Counted from the stretch's first letter, positions 1-5,448 are shown. The stretch is DNA of 6,581 bases from Bacillota bacterium (GCA_021802375.1 JAKAAL010000242.1:1-6581), one strand, 5' to 3'. Made by a program: numbers and translations. The notes: generated by a model from the letters alone, not told the origin.

Positions 1-57
1 GATTTTCTTCGCCGCGTATAGCGCTTCATTTCCAGTGATAGCAGATCTTGTCCCCTG
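1..57 (-). other. possible coding remnant left of the IS3 element
   Basis: The minus-strand frame running off the left edge is open and ends, at the edge, in a segment reading NEALYAAKKI. This resembles the conserved (A)DEALYxAK motif near the C-terminus of GGDEF diguanylate cyclase domains, and less closely the GNEA motif of 2-oxoacid:ferredoxin oxidoreductase alpha subunits. No start codon is visible in this frame before the IS3 end. If real, the piece is part of a gene interrupted by the IS. The segment is too short for a firm call and may be chance. Confidence 0.15.
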
Positions 58-58
58 A

Positions 59-70
59 CGCCGTAAGGTT
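59..70 (+). repeat. left terminal inverted repeat of the IS3 element (candidate)
   Basis: CGCCGTAAGGTT matches the reverse complement of 1420-1431 at 11 of 12 positions, and the two copies bracket orfA and orfB. TG at 56-57 could be the true IS3-type terminus. Confidence 0.5.
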
Positions 71-204
71 CCTGGGGTTATGCTGGGAGACACAGTGAAA
101 GATTGGGTTTCTCATGGCATGGAACGTACCAGGAGTTGGAAAAAGCGCTCCCCCAGGCGCGGCGAAAAAAATTGGTAATCTACTGGAAAAAAGGAGTCCT
201 CAGC

Positions 205-504
205 ATGAGTTTATCCCCCGAAGAAAAGATGGAACTCGTCCTCGCGTCGTTTCGTCAGGAGACCAGCATTGCGGAACTCTGTCGGAAGGCCCAAGTACCG
301 CAAACCACGTTTAATGAGTGGCGGACACGCTTTGTGGAAGGCGGCGCCGCCGCCCTACGCCCTGCACCACGCCGCGGGGACCCGCGGCTGGCTGAATTAA
401 CCCGAGAGAATGAACGCCTCAAGACGGTGGTCGCCGACCTGTCGGTCGAAAACCTCGTCTTAAAAAGGGGGCCGACTGGGGCGTTGTCCCGGGGCAGCAA
501 GTGA
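205..504 (+). CDS. IS3-family transposase OrfA (HTH subunit)
   Basis: This 99-residue protein is the DNA-binding first ORF of an IS3 element. It binds the IS ends, and is fused to the OrfB catalytic part when ribosomes shift frame. Residues 3-50 form the HTH_Tnp_1 type helix-turn-helix (SIAELCRKAQVPQTTFNEW). Residues 62-88 form a short leucine-zipper-like helix (LAELTRENERLKTVV, then NLVLK), as in the multimerisation region of IS3 OrfA. I chose the ATG at 205 because GGAG at 193-196 sits just upstream and the family's N-terminus begins here. An in-frame start at 103 would add 34 residues with no family resemblance. The stop overlaps the GTG of orfB (GTGA at 501-504), suggesting translational coupling. 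Length is normal for the family. Confidence 0.9.
   Translation: MSLSPEEKMELVLASFRQETSIAELCRKAQVPQTTFNEWRTRFVEGGAAALRPAPRRGDPRLAELTRENERLKTVVADLSVENLVLKRGPTGALSRGSK
462..492 (+). promoter_or_regulatory. candidate -1 programmed frameshift site (orfA/orfB)
   Basis: In the orfA frame the codons TTA AAA AGG GGG (460-471) contain A AAA AGG at 462-468, where the Lys tRNA on AAA can slip back one base and still pair perfectly. The -1 frame is open from here into orfB and reads KKGADWG, then VVPGQQ, then the orfB start region. A stem of CTGGG (476-480) with CCCGG (488-492), one pair being a wobble, lies about 7 bases downstream, the usual place for a stimulating structure. Slippage would give an OrfAB fusion of about 390 residues. 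Frameshifting of this kind is well established for the IS3 family; its use here is inferred. Confidence 0.55.
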
Positions 505-1376
505 GCGAGGCGGTGCAACGGGACATGGAAGCGGTGATCCTCGCCGCCCCATGGTCCGCCCGGCGGGTGCTCAGTCTCCTCAACGTCTCCGAGGCGAGTT
601 ATTACCGGCGCAAACAGCGCCGCGTCTGGCAGCATGGTGGAGGTCGCCGACCCGTAGACGTGGCCAGTGTCACCGCCATCCTGGAGACGGCCCGCCGCCA
701 CACCGAGTACGGCTACCGGCAAGTCGCGGCGGCTCTGCGGTGGGAACATCCGGACATTCGCGTCTCCGCCAGCACCGTGTACCGGGTGCTTCGGCAGCAC
801 GGGTTGTTGGGTCGGCCGATCGCTCGCCACACGCCCTCAAAGCGCGCGTGGGTCCGCTTTGAACGGTCCCGGCCCAACGAATTGTGGCAGGTCGATGTGA
901 GCTATTGGTACATCGAAGGGTGGGGCTTCTATTACCTCCACACGGTCCTGGATGACCACAGCCGCTTCGTCATCACGAGTCAGCTCTTGCGCACGTACGG
1001 CGCCGAAGATGGCGTCCGGATGCTCCAAACCGCCTTGGCGGCCGTGCCGGCCGCCGAACGTCAGGGCTTGGAAATCTTGGTGGACCACGGCGTCACGTAC
1101 ACCGCGGAGTCGTTCCAAGCCACCTGTAAAGAGTCGTCGGTTCACCTGATTTTTGCGAGCGTTCGACACCCCCAGACCAAAGGCAAATTAGAGCGCTGGC
1201 ATCGGACAATTCGAGCCGCGTTGGAGGATCGCCTGCGCAACGCCCCCACACCGCAAGAGGCACAGCGCATGATCGACAAGTGGGTGAAGCATTATAACGA
1301 TGAACGGCCGCACCAGGCCTGTGACGGCTACCCGCCCGCGAGCCGGTATCGATCCGAGTTCCAATTGCTGGCTTAG
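501..1376 (+). CDS. IS3-family transposase OrfB (DDE integrase core)
   Basis: This 291-residue protein is the catalytic subunit, which cuts and joins the IS ends by the RNase H-fold DDE mechanism. Residues about 46-105 match the HTH_21 region (GYRQVAAALR, then STVYRVLRQHGL). The rve core runs from about 125 to 285. The triad is D132 (LWQVDVSYW), D195 (ILVDHGVTY) and E231 (KGKLERWHRT), with exactly 35 residues between the last two, giving the DD(35)E spacing of the family. The C-terminal part has the typical WVKHYNDERPHQA motif. H in place of the usual N after the second D is a small deviation. The GTG at 501 overlaps the orfA stop; in cells the main product is probably the frameshift fusion. 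Length is normal and no stop or frameshift is seen. Confidence 0.93.
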   Translation: MSEAVQRDMEAVILAAPWSARRVLSLLNVSEASYYRRKQRRVWQHGGGRRPVDVASVTAILETARRHTEYGYRQVAAALRWEHPDIRVSASTVYRVLRQHGLLGRPIARHTPSKRAWVRFERSRPNELWQVDVSYWYIEGWGFYYLHTVLDDHSRFVITSQLLRTYGAEDGVRMLQTALAAVPAAERQGLEILVDHGVTYTAESFQATCKESSVHLIFASVRHPQTKGKLERWHRTIRAALEDRLRNAPTPQEAQRMIDKWVKHYNDERPHQACDGYPPASRYRSEFQLLA

Positions 1377-1419
1377 CCAATTACCAGATATTCCCAGACA
1401 ATCGGGGTAGGAAAAGGAT

Positions 1420-1431
1420 AACCCTACGGCG
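1420..1431 (-). repeat. right terminal inverted repeat of the IS3 element (candidate)
   Basis: AACCCTACGGCG is, in reverse complement, an 11 of 12 match to 59-70. It lies 44 bases after the orfB stop, a normal distance. The sequence just outside lacks the expected CA, so the last bases are not fixed. Confidence 0.5.
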
Positions 1432-1473
1432 AATTAATAGGTACCGCTATCATTTCAAAAGAAGCACTACATT

Positions 1474-1920
1474 GTGGCGCAGGGGGAGTCGCTCACGGTT
1501 GAGTTCAAAGATAAATTGCCGGAAAAAGACAAGGGGGCGAAAGAATTTCTAGAGTCGGTGTCCGCCTTCGCGAATACTCGCGGCGGCACGATTTTAGTCG
1601 GGATTTCGGACAACGGCGTGGTTCACGGAGTGACTGAGGATCCGAAATGGAAAGATCGGCTCACGGAGATTTTGCGCAACCGAATGGAACCTGTCCCCAA
1701 CGTTGAAATGCGTGAGGCCGTGTACAAGGGTTCCCGGATTTATGTCATTGACGTCGTGCAAGGTGGGGATCCGCCATACGCCGTGGACATACACAACCCA
1801 ATCATCTACGTTCGACGGGGGGCGAATGATTATTTCGCTCGTCGACTTGATCTTGATGTCATGTACGCTAGCAAATACTCGGACAAACAAGCGACGGTCG
1901 GACGTTTGCGGGGATTCTGA
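1474..1920 (+). CDS. AlbA_2 (Schlafen-type) domain protein, 5' end possibly lost
   Basis: Residues 5-110 match the AlbA_2 / Schlafen AlbA domain (Pfam PF04326). GESLTVEFKDKLP is the entry motif and FANTRGGTILVGISDNG, followed by VVHGV, is the hallmark segment. PPYAVD...IIYVRRGANDYFA closes the domain. The fold occurs in bacterial ATP-binding-type regulators, in many conflict-locus proteins and in eukaryotic Schlafen RNases; the reaction of this protein cannot be told. The GTG at 1474 has no good ribosome binding site. The frame is open back to 1441, just outside the IS3 end, and the residues before the GTG (HYIVAQGES) fit the family pattern, so the original start was probably further upstream and was lost when the IS3 element inserted. 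The protein has only this domain (148 residues), whereas many relatives carry a further C-terminal HTH region, so its 3' part may also be missing. No partner gene adjoins it. Confidence 0.75.
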   Translation: MAQGESLTVEFKDKLPEKDKGAKEFLESVSAFANTRGGTILVGISDNGVVHGVTEDPKWKDRLTEILRNRMEPVPNVEMREAVYKGSRIYVIDVVQGGDPPYAVDIHNPIIYVRRGANDYFARRLDLDVMYASKYSDKQATVGRLRGF

Positions 1921-2131
1921 ATATCCTGGTTGGCACACTGCATGAATCTTCCTTGCAGCAGCTATAGACTGGTCGAAGGTGTCCTGCATGGAGAAGCAAC
2001 CGCTTTACCTGTTAATGTCCAATTGTGTGGTGTAAATAGGGGTTAGGTGTTTGCCAGATTTTGTCTGGACATCAGACCATCCCATTCGGTTTCCTAGAGA
2101 TTGTCTAGATCACAAAGGAGGTCCGAATGGG
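1921..2131 (+). other. gene-free spacer and IS256 left end
   Basis: No gene was seen here. The first 90 bases are featureless. From about 2011 the sequence GTCCAATTGTGTGG, followed by TGTAAA, resembles the terminal repeats of IS256-family elements, which often show GTCC, then TTGTGT, then AA. The rest is the leader of the truncated transposase and is rich in small inverted repeats, described separately. Confidence 0.5.
2054..2077 (+). promoter_or_regulatory. pair of mutually exclusive small hairpins in the IS256 leader
   Basis: CCAGA (2054-2058) can pair with TCTGG (2064-2068). Alternatively GTCTG (2063-2067) can pair with CAGAC (2073-2077). The two stems share bases and cannot form together. 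Each is only 5 bp, so a regulatory role is a guess. Confidence 0.25.
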
Positions 2132-2134
2132 ATG
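2078..2134 (+). promoter_or_regulatory. 12-bp inverted repeat enclosing RBS and start codon of the IS256 transposase
   Basis: CATCCCATTCGG (2078-2089) is perfectly complementary to CCGAATGGGATG (2123-2134). The right arm ends in the ATG start codon, and the ribosome binding site AGGAGGT (2116-2122) lies in the loop beside the stem. A further small stem, CTAGA (2094-2098) with TCTAG (2104-2108), sits inside the loop. In RNA read through from outside, the start codon would be base-paired. Similar start-site sequestering is known for IS10 and IS50, where it limits transposase made from read-through transcripts. The element also holds a two-codon ORF, ATG GGA TGA (2127-2135), overlapping the true start. 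Confidence 0.6.
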
Positions 2135-2659
2135 ACTACCCCTACTGTGCCATTACTGGATTTGCTGCGCAAGGCGGTGGAATGGTTTTTGCAGCAATTG
2201 ATGGAAGCCGAGGTCACGCAACAGATTGGGGCGAGTCCGCATGAGCGGACCGGGGCCCGAACGAACAGCCGCAACGGGCATCGGCCGCGGACCTGGGAGA
2301 CCCGCGTAGGCGCTGTGCAGCTGGCGATTCCCAAGTTGCGGCAAGGGACCTACTATCCCGAGTTCCTGGAACCCCGGCGCCGCAGTGAGCACGCGCTCGT
2401 GGCCGTCATTCAAGAGGCGTATGTGCACGGCGTGAGCACCCGCAAAGTGGATCAACTGGTGCAATCGTTAGGGATGACCGGCATCAGTAAATCGCAGGTG
2501 TCGCAGTTGTGCCAAGGCCTCGACGAGCCCGTCACCCGGTTTAAGCAGCGACTCTTGGAGAAGCGGCGCTCGCGGACAATCTTCTCCGTGTGTAGCCGGG
2601 CCGTAACGGCCCGATTAATGGCGGCAATGCCCGCCGGGCCCAACCGACGGCGCCAATAG
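2132..2659 (+). pseudogene. IS256-family (mutator-type) transposase, truncated at about residue 143
   Basis: Residues 1-143 match the N-terminal third of Transposase_mut (PF00872) proteins, usually about 400 residues. Recognisable segments are the ARTNSRNGHRPRTWETRVG basic region, the AIPKLRQGTYYPEFLEPRRR block and the helical YVHGVSTRKVDQLVQSLG and ISKSQVSQLC region. The family's DDE residues, beginning with a WLDATY-like motif, would come just after residue 143 and are missing. From about 2560 to the stop at 2659 the frame simply reads the antisense of another transposase, so those 32 residues are not meaningful. The start at 2132 follows AAAGGAGGT with 9 bases of spacing. A frame extension to 2051 has no family resemblance. 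The remnant is catalytically dead. Confidence 0.85.
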
Positions 2660-2980
2660 GTCAACGTGGTCGGATGCGGCAGCGGATCCGGGACCCCGAA
2701 GTGGCAGAACCGACGCCAGTGAAAACTGTCCGCCACTTCTTGGATCAGCACCCGATCCGCCAGCTGATAGCGATCCTTCAGGTAAAACAGGCGCAACATC
2801 TGGGCGGCTGGAATGGAAGGTCGACCCCGAACGGGGTCGAGTTTGGCAAGCAATGGAGCCACAATCGTGGGATCCATCAACAAACGATCCACGGCCGCTA
2901 AACTCGGCCGATAGCGTCCACACCTCCGACGGCATCGCTGCCGTCAAGAAGTCCAACTGCTCATTGTCATATTGTTGCAT
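2561..2980 (-). pseudogene. IS5/IS1182-like transposase, N-terminal DUF772 region only, frameshifted
   Basis: On the minus strand a protein starts at the ATG of 2978-2980 (MQQYDNEQLDFL, then PSEVWTLSAE). It then needs a one-base deletion in the AAA at 2900-2902 to continue as LAAVDRLLMDPTIVAPLLAKL. The whole corrected segment matches the N-terminus of DUF772-type transposases (PF05598). Clear motifs are DPVRGRPSIP, LRLFYLKDRYQLADRVL, EVADSFHWRRFC, PHPTTLTYWRRRLG and IVRERRF. Relatives continue after the last motif with a DTTVVE-like catalytic segment, which is missing here because the sequence switches to the IS256 remnant at about 2560. About the first third of the protein survives, with a frameshift, so the gene is dead. 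The second reading frame alone could start at a GTG at 2890-2892. The exact IS family cannot be fixed without the C-terminal part. Confidence 0.8.
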
Positions 2981-3044
2981 TGACTTCCCGAAGCAGGAAC
3001 TCACACCCCCGGGAGCGAATGCCTGTTTATTGGGATTCCCCCCT

Positions 3045-3080
3045 TCGAATTTTGATGGTTTGGTCGCTGGATAAATTCGA
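3045..3080. repeat. 8-bp perfect inverted repeat
   Basis: TCGAATTT (3045-3052) is the exact reverse complement of AAATTCGA (3073-3080), with 20 bases between. It lies about 65 bases upstream of the start of the DUF772 transposase remnant and may belong to the end of that element or act as an operator. Confidence 0.35.
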
Positions 3081-3106
3081 CAATAGGGCCGGGAACCCCT
3101 GCTTTT

Positions 3107-3143
3107 ATGCGGTTTTCAAGGTTCGAAAGCGGCATGGCTTTTT
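3107..3143 (+). terminator. terminator-like hairpin with T tract
   Basis: ATGCGGTTTTC (3107-3117) pairs with GAAAGCGGCAT (3125-3135) over 10 of 11 positions, counting one G-T pair, with a 7-base loop. GGCTTTTTC follows at 3136-3144. It would stop plus-strand transcription coming from the IS region before the gene at 3281. There is a mismatch in the stem and two bases separate the stem from the T-rich run. Confidence 0.35.
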
Positions 3144-3280
3144 CAGGAGAATCTAGCTAGCGACCAGCGGGAAACTCCTTCATCCGACTTGACCGAATTC
3201 TTGGGGAGCGAGGGCGTGCCCATTCATTGGAAGGTATCCGTGCTGCTCGCTTCGCCTGAGGTGTTAGTCTGGAAGATACG

Positions 3281-3607
3281 ATGGTTTCCCTAATGCACGA
3301 TCGTACCATTAGAAGCGCTTTTCTGCATACGGACGAACGCCACTTAAAAGGATGGCTAAAACGCATTCGCACCTATAGGGGACCCTTGGTTCGTAAGGTT
3401 CGGCGCTGTCTGAACGCTGTCCTCCGCAGACAAGGACTTATGGCACCGACCTCAGTAAGTTCCCTTGTAGAGGGAACCAACAGCGTGGTTAATGCTTTAA
3501 AGCTCGCTGAGACTTATGGGTTATTCGATGTTGAGCTGGCCAACGCCATGCAAGTCCCCATTCCTCGCGATGATTTGGGATCAGATTATATGGTTGCGCC
3601 TCTTTAG
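3281..3607 (+). CDS. hypothetical basic small protein
   Basis: I do not recognise this 108-residue protein. Its first half is strongly basic (LKGWLKRIRTYRGPLVRKVR, then RCLNAVLRR), which would suit nucleic-acid contact. The second half is neutral to acidic (SLVEGTNSVVNALKLAETYG, then DLGSDYM). No signal peptide or membrane segment is visible. The ATG at 3281 follows GGAAG at 3271-3275, an acceptable ribosome binding site at 5 bases. A second ATG at 3293 is possible, and an in-frame stop at 3257-3259 rules out a long upstream extension. It converges on the HEPN-like gene with only 9 bases between the two stop codons. It could be a genuine accessory gene, a remnant of a longer protein, or a chance ORF. 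Confidence 0.45.
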   Translation: MVSLMHDRTIRSAFLHTDERHLKGWLKRIRTYRGPLVRKVRRCLNAVLRRQGLMAPTSVSSLVEGTNSVVNALKLAETYGLFDVELANAMQVPIPRDDLGSDYMVAPL

Positions 3608-3616
3608 CGCAAGACC

Positions 3617-4972
3617 CTAGAGAAAATCGAGATTCGCATTTTCAAGCCAGCCTGTTTGTTTAGTCAGCCAGCGTGGCACCTGAAAGCCTAGCTCACTATT
3701 TATCAAAGTTACAAGTTTGACTGCAAAAGCAACTAGTCGTAGCGACTCTTCCAAGTTTACCTTGCCATATAATTCGCTCATGGAGTCCTCGCCGACGATG
3801 GTCACCTTCCATGGTTCGTGATCGAAATGGATGAGGCTGTTCCTGAGGAGAACATATTCTTGAAGAGATCTGTTTAGGTCCGGCCGTTTGTTTAGGAGAT
3901 TCTTGCGATTTTGCGACGTGAACAATCTTCCGATTTTGGATTCAAGACTTGTCTTCCGGTCACGCAAAATTTTGGTCCAATCTGAGACGCCAACAACATG
4001 TCCTAACTGATTAACATGAGCGTCTAAGCATAAATAGGCCAATATGATGGCCGGAATTGTTTGGCCCATTACGTCGTCTGGTACCGCAGGGCTCGCTGTG
4101 ATGACTCGTGCGCGCTCGATGTGCTGCACCGCAGCACCAAAGTAGACAGGGGCCATGTCGGTTCTTATGCGAAGGGTACCATCGGTGCTGTCTAGGCTGT
4201 CAAATCGTCCCAGACGGGGAGGGGGTTGGGTAATCACCGAAGGACTGTTTGATTCTAGATTCTTACGTTTGAGGTCGATGTGCACCTCGTTTAATCTCTC
4301 AAGTATGTTCTTGCGTTCTGCCACTACGCGAGAGAAGGCCCTGTTGATGGCGGCGGGAAGATTGTCCCGATTCTGTAAGAGCTTTCGGTACTCCATGACA
4401 GATAGCTCAAAGGGTACTATATCAACGTGCGACGATTTATAGGCGCTGTGTTTCGGCTGAACAGTCGACGAAATCAGCTCGGCAAATTTCCACTGATATA
4501 ACGCACCTCGCTCAACAACAATAAAATAGCCGTTCATTTCAAAGATGGGATCGACGATATTAATATCGTTTTGAGCAAACAAAAACGCATGCGGGGACGC
4601 TTCGCCATCGATGATGCGGGCGTTAGGGGGCGATGACGGCGAGCCGGCGAACATGGCGGCCAATTTGCGCCCAATGTCGCGGGGGTCAATATAGTCAACG
4701 AAGAGCCCATGGGGAATGGCAACCCATGACGGAATATCGGCGATTTGCTCTAATTCTGCCATGGGAACCAAGGTAAAATCTATCATCATTGTTAGGCGTC
4801 CATTGGCCTGAGCCAACTTCCTACAATTGGTGTTTTCAAGAACATAGAGTTCCAGCAACGTACGGTCAACCTGAAGTTCATCCGCAATGTCTACGAGTCG
4901 GTCGCGGCCTCGGACATATACGTAACCATCTCGCTGCTGATTAAAGTCGACCTCTTCAATGTCTCCGTACAC
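3617..4972 (-). CDS. 451-residue protein with C-terminal HEPN-like domain
   Basis: The family is not recognised as a whole. The C-terminal part (about 278-425) is all-helical and carries EYVLLRNSLIHFDHE, in which R377 and H382 form the R-x4-H motif (RNSLIH) typical of HEPN RNases. The helix before it (IPAIILAYLCLDAHVNQLG) also fits the first HEPN helices. HEPN proteins commonly cut RNA in toxin-antitoxin, abortive-infection and CRISPR-linked systems; RNase activity here is inferred. Residues 205-240 look like a charged coiled coil. Residues 17-60 (YVYVRGRDRLVDIADELQVD) faintly recall a LysM or small helical repeat, but this is weak. No signal peptide or membrane segment is seen, so it is probably cytoplasmic. 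The GTG at 4972 follows GGGGAG with 8 bases of spacing, a good site. It is divergent from the OLD ATPase gene and is preceded on its own strand by a weak small ORF. Confidence 0.75.
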   Translation of the reverse strand: MYGDIEEVDFNQQRDGYVYVRGRDRLVDIADELQVDRTLLELYVLENTNCRKLAQANGRLTMMIDFTLVPMAELEQIADIPSWVAIPHGLFVDYIDPRDIGRKLAAMFAGSPSSPPNARIIDGEASPHAFLFAQNDINIVDPIFEMNGYFIVVERGALYQWKFAELISSTVQPKHSAYKSSHVDIVPFELSVMEYRKLLQNRDNLPAAINRAFSRVVAERKNILERLNEVHIDLKRKNLESNSPSVITQPPPRLGRFDSLDSTDGTLRIRTDMAPVYFGAAVQHIERARVITASPAVPDDVMGQTIPAIILAYLCLDAHVNQLGHVVGVSDWTKILRDRKTSLESKIGRLFTSQNRKNLLNKRPDLNRSLQEYVLLRNSLIHFDHEPWKVTIVGEDSMSELYGKVNLEESLRLVAFAVKLVTLINSELGFQVPRWLTKQTGWLENANLDFL

Positions 4973-5036
4973 GATCGATTCTCCCCAATGTTAGATAATA
5001 ATTTGGTGTGTTGCAATGGTTCATGACATCCTAAGT

Positions 5037-5321
5037 CTAGCCCATAAATTTGCGCTTGGGGCCATTCATGTGTTCTTGGGCATTTTCAGCCAAGTTATCC
5101 CAAAACCGACAGTAGCTACTTGTTGTCGGATCCCCTCCCCGTAGATAATCCGGCGGGGCACGGAAGATCCATTCCTGCCGGTCCGCGGTATGGGTAGCTT
5201 CCGAGAGGGGCGCTGGGAGAAGCCCAGTGCATCTTGGACTCTCCAAAAAATTGTGGCTTCCGGTCACGTGATGGATGAAAGTATACGGTACGGTAGGAGC
5301 GGGACTTAACGAACTAGACAC
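5037..5321 (-). CDS. weak hypothetical small ORF upstream of the HEPN-like gene
   Basis: A 94-residue frame with a GTG start at 5321 ends 64 bases before the HEPN-like gene, on the same strand. The C-terminal half (RQEWIFRAPPDYLRGGDPTT, then SSYCRFWDNLAENAQEH) looks protein-like, with several aromatic residues and a mixed helix-like end. The first 40 residues are rich in S, P and T and less convincing, so the true start may be internal or the gene may be decayed. No known family is recognised and no strong ribosome binding site was found. If real, it could be the first gene of a two-gene operon with the HEPN-like protein, and an antitoxin-like partner would fit that position. This is only a suggestion. 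Confidence 0.35.
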   Translation of the reverse strand: MSSSLSPAPTVPYTFIHHVTGSHNFLESPRCTGLLPAPLSEATHTADRQEWIFRAPPDYLRGGDPTTSSYCRFWDNLAENAQEHMNGPKRKFMG

Positions 5322-5428
5322 CTACTGTTGGGCTCGGTTGTTGGTCTGCACGGACGTTGACTAATGTTCCGACGTGGACGACGGTTGCGAATTTTTACCG
5401 CGCCTGCCGAAAAGATGTAAGGAATTAA

Positions 5429-5441
5429 CTGCCTATGGCAG
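5429..5441. repeat. short interrupted palindrome upstream of the OLD ATPase gene
   Basis: CTGCC TAT GGCAG forms a 5-bp inverted repeat around 3 bases. It lies just upstream of the candidate promoter, where an operator could sit. It is short enough to arise by chance. Confidence 0.25.
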
Positions 5442-5448
5442 CATACAT

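Larger units (their letters stand above)
59..1431 (+). mobile_element. IS3-family insertion sequence, apparently near complete
   Basis: The element carries an orfA/orfB pair typical of IS3. Candidate terminal inverted repeats are 59-70 (CGCCGTAAGGTT) and 1420-1431 (AACCCTACGGCG), which match at 11 of 12 positions when one is reversed and complemented. A second short match, CTGGGA, lies inside each end (83-88, and 1392-1397 in reverse). The usual IS3 terminal TG...CA is seen only on the left (TG at 56-57), and no clear target duplication could be found, so the exact ends are uncertain by a few bases. Both genes are open and the catalytic residues are present, so the element may still be active. 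It is clearly richer in G and C than the DNA to its right. Confidence 0.75.
2011..2560 (+). mobile_element. IS256-family element, left part only
   Basis: The left end is inferred from an IS256-like terminal sequence at about 2011-2036 and from the transposase start at 2132. The element breaks off at about 2560, where family similarity stops in mid-protein and a different transposon begins on the opposite strand. The right half, including the right terminal repeat and the catalytic region, is absent. The remnant therefore cannot move by itself. Confidence 0.7.
2561..3080 (-). mobile_element. remnant of an IS5/IS1182-like element (outer end not defined)
   Basis: The transposase remnant at 2561-2980 marks the element. 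Its outer end should lie to the right of 2980. The inverted repeat at 3045-3080 is a possible boundary feature, but no matching second end exists in the window because the other half of the element is lost. Confidence 0.5.
3005..3280. other. non-coding spacer between IS remnant and right-hand genes
   Basis: No convincing gene was seen on either strand. The stretch holds an 8-bp inverted repeat (3045-3080), a terminator-like hairpin (3107-3143) and the leader of the ORF at 3281. Part of it is probably the outer end of the DUF772-type element. Confidence 0.5.

Noticed and set aside
255..1380. Long open frames on the minus strand across the IS3 genes (255-830, 837-1169, 1093-1380)
   Set aside because: They are GC-rich shadows of orfA and orfB, which have clear family motifs and the DDE triad; the minus-strand products show no domain.
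2051..2131. Upstream extension of the IS256 transposase to a start at 2051
   Set aside because: The extra residues come from the structured leader and do not resemble the family, and the strong ribosome binding site points to 2132.
2561..2659. C-terminal part of the plus-strand hybrid ORF as a novel transposase domain
   Set aside because: It is the antisense of the DUF772-type transposase and has no family match in its own frame.
2615..2899. Continuation of the minus-strand frame that begins at 2980 beyond the frameshift
   Set aside because: After about 2900 the transposase similarity is in the other frame; the residues in this frame are out-of-frame noise.
4155..4442. Plus-strand ORF of 95 residues inside the HEPN-like gene
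   Set aside because: It is a shadow of the 451-residue minus-strand gene, which has a good start site and a recognisable domain.
5364..5420. 18-residue plus-strand ORF (MFRRGRRLRIFTAPAEKM)
   Set aside because: No ribosome binding site and no family resemblance; short enough to be chance.
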